Source: Kalmusia sp. IMI 367209 (Eukaryota > Ascomycota > Dothideomycetes > Pleosporales > Didymosphaeriaceae). From it: a DNA stretch of 64,000 nt. The first letter of the stretch is position 1, and each line of letters begins with the position of its first letter. The notes below the pieces were generated by a model. The model saw only the letters and a list, made by a program, of their open reading frames with translations, searched no databases and was not told where the DNA came from. The stretch covers positions 62,001 through 126,000 of the forward strand of contig JAPEUQ010000018.1 in assembly GCA_027946365.1 (NCBI GenBank). The letters run 5' to 3'. Both the position numbers and the translations under genes were made by a program. Shown in pieces: positions 1 to 11,502 of this stretch.

Positions 1-2
1 TG

Positions 3-1085
3 ATGAGATGGCTCTCGCTTGGGCCCGCCATCTTCTGCGTAGGTTGGCTCTATACGGTAATAAAAGGGCGACATTCCTTGGACAAGGCTACGAGCATGTT
101 GGAGTTCTCTGGGAACATCTTGCAAGCAAACTTCCAGTTGCTCTTTCTCGGGATCGGTACACTCGCTGCCGTCGTGGCGTGGTCTTGGATATGGGTATTC
201 ATGTTTACCGGCTTGTTCCTCGGAGGTCATTTCACCAAATCCGGCTGGGTCATCGACCTGAGCACCTGGTGGCTCGGGGCAGCATTCTTCTTCGATTACT
301 TCTGGACGTTGAGCGTCATTGCCGGCGTCCAACGAGTTGCCACTGCAGCGACAGTCTCTCACTGGTATTTCCACCGCAACACCAATCCAACGCCTCCTCG
401 AGCTATGATGCAAGCTTCCCTATTTCATGCATTCTATACCATGGCCGGAACGATCTGCTTTTCAACCATGTTGTCGCTCCTAGTTCGGCTACCGCTTCTG
501 GTCTTTCCCCGCCGCATCACGAGGTGGATTAGTGCGTGCGTCTATCACGTCCTTCCGACATCGATAGCCGTATTGACCAATCCGCTGACTCTGACATTTG
601 CATCCATTCATAGCGTGCCTCTTGCGCAGGCATCTCGCGGCATTAGCGACCTCACTTTCATATCTCCCTCGTCGCCATCGACCACGCTAGGTCCACGCTC
701 ATTCGCGCGGTCGCAGCCGCGCCCGTCAATCGTGTCATATCGTCTCGCGAAGACACTTCTCCATGCTATCCGTTGGGTTATTACCCTGACACTGGGCTTT
801 GGGGGCTGGGTGTCGACAGCGAGAATGCTAAAGCTTGGAAACGATAGTGTGCCATACACGGGCAGTCTTTACGCATACGTGGTCGGACTGATCAGTGCGG
901 CAATTGGATGGGGAGCGCTTGGTGCCATGGAAGGGGTTCTGGGGGGTATATTAGACGCTGTGCTCATCTGCTGGGGCAGTGAAGCCGGAAGAGATGGCAG
1001 CGGAGAAGCGCGGTTTTGCCTCGATGCGGGAAGGCTCTTCGGAAATGAAGTCAGCGGACGTGGCAGAGGACGTTTCGAGGCTTGA
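3..1085 (+). CDS. Choline-transporter-like (CTL/PNS1-type) membrane protein, 5' partial
   Basis: The C-terminal 360 residues of a multi-span membrane protein; the reading frame enters from outside the window, so the first ATG seen is probably internal. Several hydrophobic segments are visible (about residues 5-20, 45-75, 90-110, 140-165, 255-275, 290-310). The tail, with LDAVLICWGSEAG and a following RFCLDAGRLFG, resembles the end of fungal plasma-membrane choline-transporter-like proteins (Pfam Choline_transpo). The family is named from yeast Pns1, whose substrate is not firmly established, so transport of choline is a family-level inference. No intron is needed in this part. The residues around 210-250 (Ser/Pro/Arg rich) probably form a cytosolic loop. 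It is followed on the same strand by the gamma-tubulin complex gene. Confidence 0.7.
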   Translation: MRWLSLGPAIFCVGWLYTVIKGRHSLDKATSMLEFSGNILQANFQLLFLGIGTLAAVVAWSWIWVFMFTGLFLGGHFTKSGWVIDLSTWWLGAAFFFDYFWTLSVIAGVQRVATAATVSHWYFHRNTNPTPPRAMMQASLFHAFYTMAGTICFSTMLSLLVRLPLLVFPRRITRWISACVYHVLPTSIAVLTNPLTLTFASIHSVPLAQASRGISDLTFISPSSPSTTLGPRSFARSQPRPSIVSYRLAKTLLHAIRWVITLTLGFGGWVSTARMLKLGNDSVPYTGSLYAYVVGLISAAIGWGALGAMEGVLGGILDAVLICWGSEAGRDGSGEARFCLDAGRLFGNEVSGRGRGRFEA

Positions 1086-1502
1086 ATACGCAGTCAAGAG
1101 GTGGATAGTAGCTTGCATAGATGGAGTTGAGCTTTTGAATTTTTGAACAAGACGGCATAGCAGTGGCGCCTGGGTTTCGTGGATTAGAATTCTGGGCATG
1201 CAACGATGGCAATTGTAGTAGACCATTCGATACCAATATTATTACCCCAAAGATACCTATGGCTGGATGATTCTGACTTTTTGAAGCGAGTATACTGCGC
1301 TGGTCGTTCTTCATCGATGTGGTAGCTCGAAAATACGTGCATAGTGTGACATGGGGGTGCTCTCGCGGTACCTGGCTCGTGCCATCCCTGCCCGACGCGA
1401 ACGCGGGGAAAACACGTCGAGTTCAGTGCAGCCCAAAGATGCAGCGGGCCATAAACATCCTAGCAAACGCTCTCGTGCGCCCGGCGCACCACGCTCGCCT
1501 CC
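1086..1502. other. Intergenic spacer
   Basis: Same-strand spacer holding the 3' flank of the transporter and the promoter of the gamma-tubulin complex gene. Short ORFs overlap on both strands at 1319-1605, but none has a recognisable motif. I see no RNA gene or repeat. Confidence 0.5.
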
Positions 1503-4297
1503 ATGTCGACACGGAACACGAATGCAAAGCAACCGTCCGGCACTGAGCGACGATCTGCCAACCATGCGTCCTCAACACGCCCTCGCGTGGCTTCCAGGAA
1601 CATGAGCGGGAGCGGGGAACACCACGAGGAAAGGCGCACGTCGACATCGCAGACACGCAAACAATCGGCTTCTTCTGGAATGGGTGAGCGCCGCGTCGAA
1701 CGACGGGAGGTCAGGGAAAGAGAGGTGGAAACGAGACGGACTAGGAGCCCGCTCAAGCACACGTCGGAGAGTCGAGTCAATGCGAGGACGAGGTCGGAGA
1801 AGCCACCGCGACAAGAGAGGGCGAGCGCTGGCGCGAACGACTTGACGAGGATGAAAACAGGACCGGAGAAGCCATGGGATCCACAGGCCACTCTCATCCC
1901 GCACACGACTGCTCCGCTGGCAACGCGCATTTCGATTCCGCCGCTGGCTTCGACGGCGCCCACGTCGTTACAACCTACGCCCCTCGCACAATTGTCGCTT
2001 AACCAGCAGGAAAGCGCCATAATAGAGGATCTGTTGTTTGTCTTCATGGGCTTTGAGGGACAGTACATTCGGTTCAGTGATTCGTATAACCCGCATGAAG
2101 AGAAGGAGCGCCTCGTTGGGCCGCAGTTTCGAATACTGCCCGGTCTGGACCCGAGCCTGAGGGATCTGACAAAGTCCATGTTAAAGATGGCGACACATTA
2201 TATCGCCGTGGAGACGTGCGTCGAAGTGCTGAGTAAAGAGGAATACGGCGCGGTCAATCACTCGCTTTGCGCGGCTGTAAGGCGGCTGCTGAAGGACTAT
2301 TTGATCCTTATGGCACAGCTAGAGCATCAAATGCTGACCAACGACTCGTTTACGTTACATGTGCTCAACCTGCATACGAAGCAGACCAGCCACATGCTGT
2401 TCCAACTGTACACGACAGGAATCGAGCTGCTAAAGGCGAACGGGATACTAGAGGATGAAGCCGAAGAGGACTCTGAAGATGATACCGACAACTTCGAAGG
2501 AATCCTGGAGTCATTAAGAGAAGGTGGAAACGTTCAGCTCACTACCAAGAAGATCTGCAAAGGTGGAAGCGTGCTGGGACTTATTACAAGGCGACTATCA
2601 TCTATGTCAGGTGACCCGGCAGCGCGAGAACTACTCACGACGTTATTACGAGAGGCTAGTAAACCGTATATGGCCATGTTGAACGAGTGGCTGCATCACG
2701 GCGGCATCAGGGATCCGCACGCAGAGTTTATGATCAAGGAGCAGAGGAGTATAAAAAGAGAGAGGCTAGATGAAGATTATACAGACGAGTACTGGGATAA
2801 GCGATACACGATGCGAGATGCGCTTGTCCCTCCTCAGCTCGAAGGCGTCAAAGATAAGGTCTTGCTTGCCGGCAAATACCTCAATGTCGTTCGTGAATGT
2901 GGCGGCGTTGACATCAGCAAGACAGTCCAGGATGTTCCCATAAGCTTTGACGACGCCAGATTCCTTGACAATGTTAATTCCGCTTACGCCTACGCTAACT
3001 CTTCGCTGTTCGACCTTCTCCTCACGACCCATCAGCTCCCTGCACGATTACGCTCGTTGAAACACTACTTCTTCCTCGACCGATCAGACTTCTTCTCGTA
3101 CTTCCTAGAATTAGGTGCCTCAGAGCTCAAGAAGCCAGCTAAGAGCGTTAATGTCGGCAAGCTGCAGTCGTTGCTGGATATCATCGTCCGACAGCCGGGA
3201 TCTGTCGCAGCCGAAGATCCGTACAAGGAGGATGTGAAGGTCCGAATGAACGACACTGGGCTCACCAATTGGCTCATGAAGATTGTCACCGTCACTGGTA
3301 TGGACCAGGACGCCGCAAACGCAGGCTCCATTACAAACTATCTTACCCCCGCAGCCGCTGCAGCTGTGACAGATGATAGCAACATAAAAGGTTACGAGGC
3401 TCTCGTCTTCGACTACGCAATGCCGTTTCCACTTTCGTTGGTCGTGAGCCGGGTGACGTTGACGCGGTACCAGCTCCTCTTCCGCTATCTCTTGAGCTTG
3501 CGCCATCTAGAAAACAGTCTCGTGGAATGCTGGGGCGAGCAAGCCAAGAGTTCAACGTGGAAGTGGCACTCCAAGAACCCGCGGATAGAACAATGGAAAC
3601 GCAGGGCATGGACATTACGTGCCCGAATGCTGGTCTTCGTCCAGCAACTCCTATACTACTGCACCGCCGAGGTCATCGAACCGAACTGGGTATCCTTGAT
3701 GTCGCGACTTAACGAAGAAGGCAAAGACGAAGCCAAAGGCAAGCCTCGGGCAAGCGAAGACGGCGGCGTCAAGAGAACGGTCGACGAGCTGATGCAGGAC
3801 CACGTAGACTTCCTAGCGACTTGTTTGAAGGAGTGCATGCTTACTAACAGTAAGCTCCTCCGCGTGAGTGCTCCCCTCGTTCCCCACAAACGAAGTATGA
3901 CGAAGCTGACGTATTCCAGATCAATAACAAGATCATGTCTACCTGCGCCCTCTTCGCGACTTTCACGCAGTCGCTCACCCGCTACCTCATCGTCGCCGAC
4001 CCGGACCTCGTCGTCCTCGCCAACGAGGCCGATGAAGCCTCGCAGCGCGCCTCGAAGAAGGATCCCTACGTCTACGACCCCAAGCGCGTGGACAAGATGT
4101 TCGACATGTTGGGCAAGTACGAGGTGAACTTCGCAAGACATCTGAAGATCCTGCTGGACACGTTGAATTACCTGGCCGCGACGGAGACCGTCGTCTTCTT
4201 GAGCTTGTGTGCGAGGCTGCAGAGTGCTGGGGAAGGGGGCATGGTGGGGAATGTGGTGGGCGAGGGTTTGGAGGGTGACGGGGCTGTTAGGAATTGA
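1503..4297 (+). CDS. SPC97: Gamma-tubulin complex component 2 (GCP2/Spc97/Alp4 family)
   Basis: Two exons, 1503-3863 and 3920-4297, joined across a 56-nt intron (GTGAGT...CAG, phase 0), giving 911-912 residues. Without the splice the frame runs into a low-complexity Ser/Pro tail; with it the product continues LLRINNKIMSTCALFATF, as expected for a GCP C-terminal domain. The first 150 residues are basic, Ser/Arg-rich and probably disordered. The GRIP1 domain begins near DLLFVFMGFEGQYIRFSD (about residue 175) and includes FRILPGLDPSLRDL. The GRIP2 region, which binds gamma-tubulin, fills the C-terminal half (from about residue 500). Known role: with GCP3/Spc98 it forms the gamma-tubulin small complex that nucleates microtubules at spindle pole bodies. 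The FEGQYIRF signature favours GCP2 over GCP3. It is convergent with CTF4. Confidence 0.9.
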
Positions 4298-4796
4298 GGC
4301 TCTCGGATCGTTTAGCGGTGGGAAGGTTGGACATGGCAGGAAGAAGAGTTTTGGAGAATGGCGTTGATGGGACAGGAATACCATGCTGCGAATAGTATTA
4401 TTGATGATAATTGTCATGTCAGCGTTTGAATGGCTGGGTCATATCAAGACAATTCTAGTCTTCCTGTTGACTTTACACTCGGTTCTATATCATCCCTATA
4501 ATGGGGAAGACATTCGTCCGCATGTCTCGACTCGCGACTGCTGGTTGCCGCGGGTATGTGAAATTGCAGGCCATGCCTTCATTGTCGCCGACGAATCTCC
4601 TTGCGAAGCTACAGAAGGAGAATCGTCACTTCGCTGATACAGGCATAGCCTAGTCGTAGGAGCGTCACGTTCTTAGCTACGGAGAGGAGTATTGCTAGAC
4701 AATTAGTCTTACGAATCTTCGATTGAAAAACTCATTAATATTCATCATCGACATCTCCTATACAAAGCAAATCCTCCTATAAAATGTGAATGAAGC
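4298..4796. other. Intergenic, between convergent 3' ends
   Basis: Holds the 3' flanks of the gamma-tubulin complex gene and of CTF4. The stretch 4660-4790 is AT-richer and probably carries the polyadenylation signals of both genes. An 84-residue ORF at 4383 has no recognisable feature. Nothing else seen. Confidence 0.5.
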
Positions 4797-7550
4797 TCAG
4801 AAAGCTTCCCCTTCTTCCTCTTCATCCAACATTCGCTTCTCTGCCAAGTCCCTAATCTTCTCACTCAGCACTTCCCTCCCATATCTCTGCGCGACCTTGC
4901 CAGCAAGATCCAGCATCTTGCCATTTGCATCACGCATGAGCGTTACTAGCTCCAACGCCTTCATTCCTCTATCCTCACCGGCAAGACATTCCAAGCCCAA
5001 GAGCTGCAATAAAGACCTATCGATCTGCACTTCCAAGTTGACCAGATCCTGCTTTTGATGGGCCGTGGGCCGAGTGTGTGATAACGATTCTGAAAGTTGT
5101 GCATGCAGAGTGGAGGAGAGGATGTAGTCTTGTTCGTGCTGTTGCTGCTTGTTCTCTGGTTTCTTAGACGGTGCGTCTTCATCATCGGACATGGCCTCGT
5201 CATCGCGACTCTTCTCTTGTTCGCGAGCTTTGTCGACCGAAGAAGATAGGGGAACTTCGAGGGGAAATTCGCTGAGCATCGGGGGCGGGTTGGTAGGGTA
5301 CTTCTCACTGCCCTTGACAATCATGCAGTGGAAGACATGCTTTCCATCTACATCCCGAGCAACGCAAACAGGCCAATAGCTTTCTTGCTTACCGCCACCT
5401 GCACGCCGTGACAGACACTTTGTGTCTAACATTGGCACCCACCTAGCCTGGCCGTTTGTTCGCCAGTGTAAAAGCGTCAATAGTACGCCATCGGAGTCGT
5501 AGATGTAGGGATCGCCATCTGCCGAGAAGAAGACTGATGTTAAAGTGGTATTGGGTGGGAGAGCTACAATATCCTCGGATTGGTATATCTCGTCGCGTTT
5601 CACATTTTCAATCGTATATAACAATTGAGATGTACCATCGCCACCAACAGGTCCGTTGCCGATAGTCATAACGTAGTCACGCCAGGCAGCGCACGTAACT
5701 GCAGGCGACGCCTTCTGACGATAAACGCGAACAGGAAGACCGAAGAGCGAGTATATGCGGACATAGTTTGCGCTCGTTGTTACAACGACATACGAGTCTG
5801 AAAGAGCAATTGCAGTCACGGCCTCACCGGCTGGTAAGTTTGTGCGCCATTCCGTCCGAGTTGTCCATGTCTCGTGCGGCCTGTAGTAGATCATGGCAGC
5901 ATTGCCGTCCTTTGGTTGACAGCTAAATAGTGTGCCATGTTCCGTGAGTGCGGCTTTGTCATAACCAAATACGTCAGTAAACTTGAAATTGTGATGTGAA
6001 TGCTCGTCGTAGAATTTGACTTCAGCGGTATAATGCGAGCCTTCTTGGCTGATGGTGGACACGTAGCCGACAAGGGAGCAGCATAACAGACGTCGGTTGC
6101 CGCGCCAGGGAGTGCCACCGGGCTGGAAAGGTTCGTGAATTTGCGGTTGAAAAGCAGGCGCGATCGGACGCCTTTTACTCATGGATTCCAAGGGAGCGAG
6201 ATGGCCATTTGTTCGCTTGCCATGGCCATTGACATAGCCAGCTCCATCATCATCGATGACAAAGTCGTCACCTTCATCCGGCATCTCATCATCTTCATCT
6301 CTGAAATCGTCTCCTAGAAGATCGTCGAGGCTGTCCGCGCTGCCGGCTCTGGCTCTGCGCTCAGGCAAGACATGCTTAACGCCGTTCGTGAGCTTTGAAG
6401 TTGGATCATTCGCACGGCCCTCTGATGGGTCATGGAAGAATGGTGCAGATTGTAGGGACTGTTCTAGGATGGGTACGTGTTCTTTTGGGACGAAAGCGGT
6501 ATGGATGTACAGGTGGCCCTCTGTATTGGTGTAAGACAGAATGTTCTCGGTAGGATGCCAGACCATGGCTAAAATAGTCGCTTTTACGTCGTCATACTTC
6601 TTTAGCAGCTTCTGCGTCTTTGCGTCCCAAAGGCAAAGGTTCAGGTCGCCTGAAGTCGTGGCCAAAAGGGCACCATTAGGTGACCATGCTGCTGCCGTGA
6701 TGTCTGCTGCATGTCCAGTTTTGAACACTTTTTGTCGTTCCCAGTCATTTGTCGACATGACTTGTATGTCGCGAAGACCAGTCGGCGTGGCAAAGGCTTT
6801 CCCGTCCGGATGCCAAAGCACCCTGGCGCTCGACTCTGCCTCTGGCTCCAATCGCTTAATCATGTCATCTACTTTTTGGATGAGCTCTGGTTCTTCTGAG
6901 TCTATCGAATATATGTATATTCTCCCATCCACGCAGGAAACAGCAAGCTGCGTGCCGCTCTTGTTGAAGGAGACGTGTTTGACGGAGCGGTGCTGGTCGC
7001 GAAGCCGCTTCACCAGTTGTATGTCTTTCGTATTTATTATTTGGACGACAAGCTCACTGTCATGTGTCAGTTATATCCTACAATGCTCTTGGGACGACCT
7101 ACTCGCTAGCAACAGCAACCCAGTTGCCATCTGGGCTCAACGCTACGTCTCGAACCGGGAGAGTGCTCCTCCATAGTATGTCACCGCCATCATTGGCTCC
7201 TAGTGTGTATTTGTTTACCGTTCCATCTTCGGCTCCGGTTATGAAAAAACCATCCTATTCTATGTATCAGCGTTGCGCTGCTTCTTCCAGTTTGACCACA
7301 TACGCCAGCAGCAACAGCCAAATTGTTTTCCTGACAATCGTCGACATTGGAGGGCTCTTCGTCCGATCCGGTGCTAAAGATGCGACAGAAGTTGTCGACT
7401 CCTGCTGTGATCAACTTCTTGCCGTTTGGCGTGTATGCAAGAAACGTGGGCCCCGGAGCATCTGCATTGCGGTTAGATTTTGAGACTGGTAGATTTTTCT
7501 CGTTGAAACTTACGAGCGTAGCGGCAGCGTAATTGCTGCGGAAGAGCCAT
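4797..7550 (-). CDS. CTF4: DNA polymerase alpha-binding replisome adaptor Ctf4/Mcl1/SepB (WDHD1)
   Basis: Four exons on the minus strand: 7550-7514, 7461-7304, 7254-7103 and 7056-4797. Introns are 52, 49 and 46 nt; the total is 868 residues. I moved the first acceptor to 7462 because the nearer AG would leave a 28-nt intron; a CTAAC branch site precedes the chosen one. The N-terminal half is a WD40 propeller, starting at PGPTFLAYTPNGKKLITAG and including VDGRIYIYS. An acidic linker (about residues 370-400, DDEMPDEGDD) follows, then the SepB/Mcl1 central beta-propeller and a helical C-terminus. Ctf4 trimers link the CMG helicase to polymerase alpha and support sister-chromatid cohesion. The length suits fungal Ctf4. 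A T6 run in exon 3 (7244-7249 on the plus strand) stays in frame, a useful control for the P450 frameshifts further along. Confidence 0.93.
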
Positions 7551-8599
7551 TGTTAATAGAGAGAGGAATGAAAGATGAAAGTTCGCAATGCACGCGATGC
7601 GAAACGCGTCTGGGAAAGCGCGACGCGTAAAGTGGAAGGTGCGGTCCGTGCACGTCCCGCCCCGCCACGACTTTCCCCATGTTCCCTCCTAACCCTCACT
7701 CCAGCCGGACCGCACGTGATTAGCTCTACCCTCTCGCCTCCGTTGATGTTTTCCGAATACTACTTTGCAGTCGCTGTTCGGCGACTGCAACTCTACTCTC
7801 AACCCGACAAACGTGAACCTGTCATGGCTTTCTTCGTAAACTGCATTCTATGTATTGTGGAAGGGATTCTATAAACAGACAGTATCAAAAATGGCCAAGC
7901 ATTTTCATGATTTATTTAATGATTTAATATAAGCCTTAATATATAGACTCTCAGATCTATATTTCTATCCGCTCTTACATCGCCATGAGGCTGAGCAATG
8001 GCATTGCTGCGACACATAGTTTTGACCGCACCCACAGTTCCTACTACCATGGGAAAGACCAAGTTCATCCGAAAGTTGCCCGAAAATTGCCCATGTCCTC
8101 AAGCAAGTTTCGAACAGGTCCGCCAGATTTAAGCAAGGAAGTCAGCACACATCAGCCCTATGTGCCAGATATCGGAGATAGGAGTGTCAACAGTGCCTCG
8201 AAATCGCACTTTAATAAGTCTTTAGACTGGATTGGATATTCAAACAATACCAGGGAATCAACGACCAATCGCATTTTCTTAGAACAGAGGCGTAATGAAG
8301 TGTGAGGACGGACTTAGGCGGATTTACCATCATGGCGCCAGCCGTCGTCAGCGCCTCGTTTAGATGACAACCAAATAAACGCGAGTTTCCACCCTTTTGA
8401 GAAAGACCCCTGGGGTACTATGAAACTACAAAGGCAGATGAGCACCAAACCCGACCTTCAAGTTGATTTTTATTTCAGAGCACAAGTCACCACTTCCAAG
8501 ATAATCGATCCTTAGGATAGATACTTTTTTCAAAACTTTACCTACAAACTTCTCCCCTGAAGTGCGCCGTCAACAAGTAACTGGATCTGTGTCTTCGCC
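7551..8599. other. Divergent promoter region CTF4 / aldo-keto reductase
   Basis: About 1.05 kb between two divergent genes. GC-rich near CTF4, with a strongly AT-rich patch at 7890-7975. A 106-residue ORF at 7985-8305 (+) has no recognisable domain, no splice partners and a random-looking composition, so I do not call it a gene. Confidence 0.5.
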
Positions 8600-9799
8600 A
8601 TGTCCCAAGCCAATCTCAAAGTTGCCCTCGGTGCGATGACTTTTGGGCCCAAGGGTGCCAGGAGCGGACAAGTCCACCGCCTAGAAGACCAAGCGACCAT
8701 GCTTGACGTCTTCCAGAAGCATGGCCATCAAGAAATCGACACCGCTCGGCTCTATACCGGCGGACACTCGGAGTCCATGCTCGCACAGAACAATTGGCAG
8801 TCGCGCGGATTGGCAATGGCTACCAAGCTTTATCCCACCAGAGCTCTCCGCGAGGATATGCGAAAAGCTATGCAGTTGCCATCATACGATCATTCGCCGA
8901 CAGAGCTACGCCGTGGACTGAAGGAAAGTCTCGAAGCCCTCGGCACGGACAAGATAGATATCTTCTATCTGCACGGTCCAGATCGCAACACGCCTTACGA
9001 GGATACGCTGAGAGAGATTAATGCACTATACAAAGAAGGACACTTCAGTCGCTTCGGTTTGTCCAACTTCATGGCCTGGGAAGTAAGTTGTCTGCCAGCA
9101 TTTGCAAGATAATTCTCTGACAACCAAGGTGGCACAAATGTGCGAGATTAGTATTCGCAACAACTGGCTCCTCCCGACTGTCTACCAGGGCGTATACAAC
9201 GTCTTTAGCCGCAGAATTGAAGACGAACTAATTCCCTGCCTCCGCACCTACAACATCTCCTTCTACGCCTGTACGTCAACCCCGGCTACAGAGTTGATGT
9301 TTCTGCATCGCGAGAGAAGGCAGATCTTCTGGCTTTGCCGAGACATCAATAGTACCTACTACCGCCTTTTTGATAGATGCTAACTGTGCACCTGCTGCTT
9401 GAAGATGCTCCTCTCGGTGGTGGACTCTTGACAGGCAAATATACCCGAGACCAGACCGACTTCGAGCCTGGCAGTCGTTTCGATCCAGGTACTCTCACCG
9501 CCATGACACATCGCCCACGATATTGGAACGATCTTTACTTCGATGGTATCGAGGAAGTCAGAGCTGAGGCAGATAAACATGCATTGACGCTGGCAGAGGT
9601 CGCGTTGAGATGGTTAAGCTGGCATTCACGCTTGGAGAAAAACCGAGGCGATGCAGTGATCGTAGGCGCAAGCAGTATAAAACACTTGGAGCAGAATCTG
9701 GAAGATCTCGAGAAGGGGTCACTGCCCAAGGACGTGGTGCAAGCGTTAGACAGCGCGTACTCGAAAATACGGGGTATTGCGCCAACTTACTTCCAATAA
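8600..9799 (+). CDS. Aldo-keto reductase, AKR7 (aflatoxin-aldehyde-reductase-like) type
   Basis: Three exons, 8600-9082, 9129-9270 and 9405-9799, with introns of 46 nt (GTAAGT) and 134 nt (GTACGT, branch TGCTAAC at 9378), giving 339 residues. This is the (beta/alpha)8 NADPH-dependent reductase fold: an N-terminal VALGAMTFG strand, the catalytic Asp-Tyr pair in EIDTARLYTGG, Lys in ATKLYP, and HGPD as the active-site His segment. RFGLSNFMAWEV and YAPLGGGLLTGKY are typical of AKR7 and related fungal enzymes, and VIVGASS is the cofactor-binding loop. It reduces aldehydes or dialdehydes; the physiological substrate cannot be read from the sequence. It stands alone between CTF4 and BET1, so there is no pathway context. 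Confidence 0.9.
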
Positions 9800-10350
9800 T
9801 GGTACAGTACCTAGGCAGAGGTGTGGTGAACTACTGTCAACCGATCCATCCTATGATGTATGGTGCACAAATAAAACTGCCTAGAGATTCCCGCGTTGTG
9901 ACTATAGCATAGATCGGCTCGGTGGAGTTAGGACTATGAGAGCAACAAGGAAATTTAAAATGTACAACGATTTCTGTATTTATTTTGTTCTATCGACACT
10001 AATATATGCAATACTAGAACGAAAACCATAACCAAATGCAAAACATCCCGTCTTCTCTGATTATCCATCATGCTGACATAACGACCATAGCACGTGCCCA
10101 TTAACCATGGTTAACACGACCTTGCCCAGCCCTGACTCGATCGGCGTTTCCCGCGCTGAATCTCCGACTCTTTCACTAAATTATCGCCGCCATCGACCGT
10201 CCGACAAGTGTCCTCGAACAAACCACCACGTATACACTGCTTGCGCCGCCTTACGCCCCGCATATTACACTTGTGCGCACGATCCCATTTCTCCACCAAC
10301 ACATCCTACACACGTCCCACATCCTCGCGCAATAGCGCGCGCGTTACGCA
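9800..10350. other. Intergenic spacer upstream of BET1
   Basis: AT-rich 3' flank of the reductase (about 9940-10020), then a C-rich, GC-rich BET1 leader with an alternating GC run around 10335-10343. A 200-residue ORF starting at 10107 runs through BET1 exon 2 in another frame and is a shadow. Confidence 0.5.
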
Positions 10351-11068
10351 ATGTCGAACAGGTGTGTACCACGCCCTCTCCCACGCCGCATCTTGGGACT
10401 GCACATCCCCTACTTCGTAGTCCCAAACTAACCCCCCCTACGCAGATTCGGTCGCCCCGCAGCCCAAAACGACCTCTTCTCCTCGTACAACCGCAGCGCC
10501 TCGCCTTCCAAATCAAAAGACAAGAAGCCGCGCTCGCCCTACGGCGGCGGCGCCAGCTACGCCTACCCGTCTTCGTCCCCGGGGCCCGCCGACGGCCCCT
10601 CCTTCGGCGCATATCCCGGCGCGAACGGTGCGGCGAGCGGCGGCAGCGGCACGTTCCGGGCTGCGACGCCCAATCCCAGAGGGCAGTACAGTGCGGCGAC
10701 GCTGGATGAGCTGGAGAGCCAGAACGATGATGCGGCGGGCATGTTGATTGGGAAAGTGAAGATGCTCAAAGATGTACGTTGACATATACCCATATGTACA
10801 GCGGCAACGAAGTGTTCGAGGGGGGGAGGGCAAGGAAGAGGAAGTGCTGACTGTGGGATAGTTGACGGTAGCCATCGGCGACGAGATACGCGACTCGACG
10901 AGCCTTGCCGACAAAATGAATGACCAGTTTGAGAACTCAAGACTGCGGTTACGAGGCACGATGAACCGGATGCTGAGGATGGCGGAGAAGACGGGGGTGG
11001 GGTGGAGGGTGTGGTTGCTGTTCTTTGCGGCCGTCAGCGTGCTGTTCTGGTACGTGTGGCTGTTCTAG
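10351..11068 (+). CDS. BET1: ER-Golgi SNARE Bet1
   Basis: Three exons: 10351-10361 (only 11 nt, ATG TCG AAC AG), 10446-10773 and 10862-11068, with introns of 84 and 88 nt; 181 residues. The first 90 residues are a Gly/Ser/Pro-rich disordered head containing several YGGG/SSSPG stretches, as in filamentous fungi. A Qc-type SNARE helix runs from about TLDELESQNDDAAGMLIGK to RMAEKTG (residues about 92-162), split by intron 2. The protein ends in one C-terminal membrane anchor (WLLFFAAVSVLFWYVWLF), so it is tail-anchored. Bet1 works with Sed5, Bos1 and Sec22 in fusion of COPII vesicles. The tiny first coding exon is easily missed by gene finders; the start was chosen because it restores MSNRFGRPAAQND. 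Confidence 0.9.
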
Positions 11069-11502
11069 AGGACACGGAACGTCCTTTTTCAAAGGAAGAG
11101 GATATTATAAGACTGCTGGATTCGCTGTTGGGTTTCGTGCCATCGAGTCAGCACGCAATCCTACAGCGACTCCAGCGTGCGCGTGGGAGCAAGTGGGGAT
11201 TGTGAGGACCCGCCTGCTCTTACGTGCAATGAGGATGGCTCGATTCGAAGGGCACAGTCTCGACCATCTGGAACTAAATATAAGGAGACGTTGTTTTTGG
11301 ATAGCTATTTGACGTTGTGCAGCGATTTCAGCATAAGCATGCAGGGCGTTGGGGCGTTTAGACATCGCAAAGAGACGATTCGCATGCTCACGCATGTTCC
11401 ATCAAACGGACATATCAATACATTAATTTTCGCACCAGACTCAGGAACTGCTATATACAAATCGATCAAATGGAGATTGGTATCACGTATATGTACTCTC
11501 GA
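11069..11502. other. Intergenic, between convergent BET1 and YME2
   Basis: 3' flanks of both genes. Overlapping short ORFs on both strands (11105-11395) share the same bases and show no family features. Nothing else seen. Confidence 0.5.

Noticed and set aside
7486..7513. A 28-nt first intron for CTF4
   Set aside because: Below the minimum intron size; the next acceptor gives 52 nt, the same frame and a CTAAC branch site.
7985..8305. 106-residue ORF between CTF4 and the aldo-keto reductase
   Set aside because: Random-looking composition, no motif, no splice context; sits in a promoter.
10107..10709. 200-residue Pro/Arg-rich ORF over BET1
   Set aside because: Runs through BET1 exon 2 in a different frame; the BET1 model explains the sequence.
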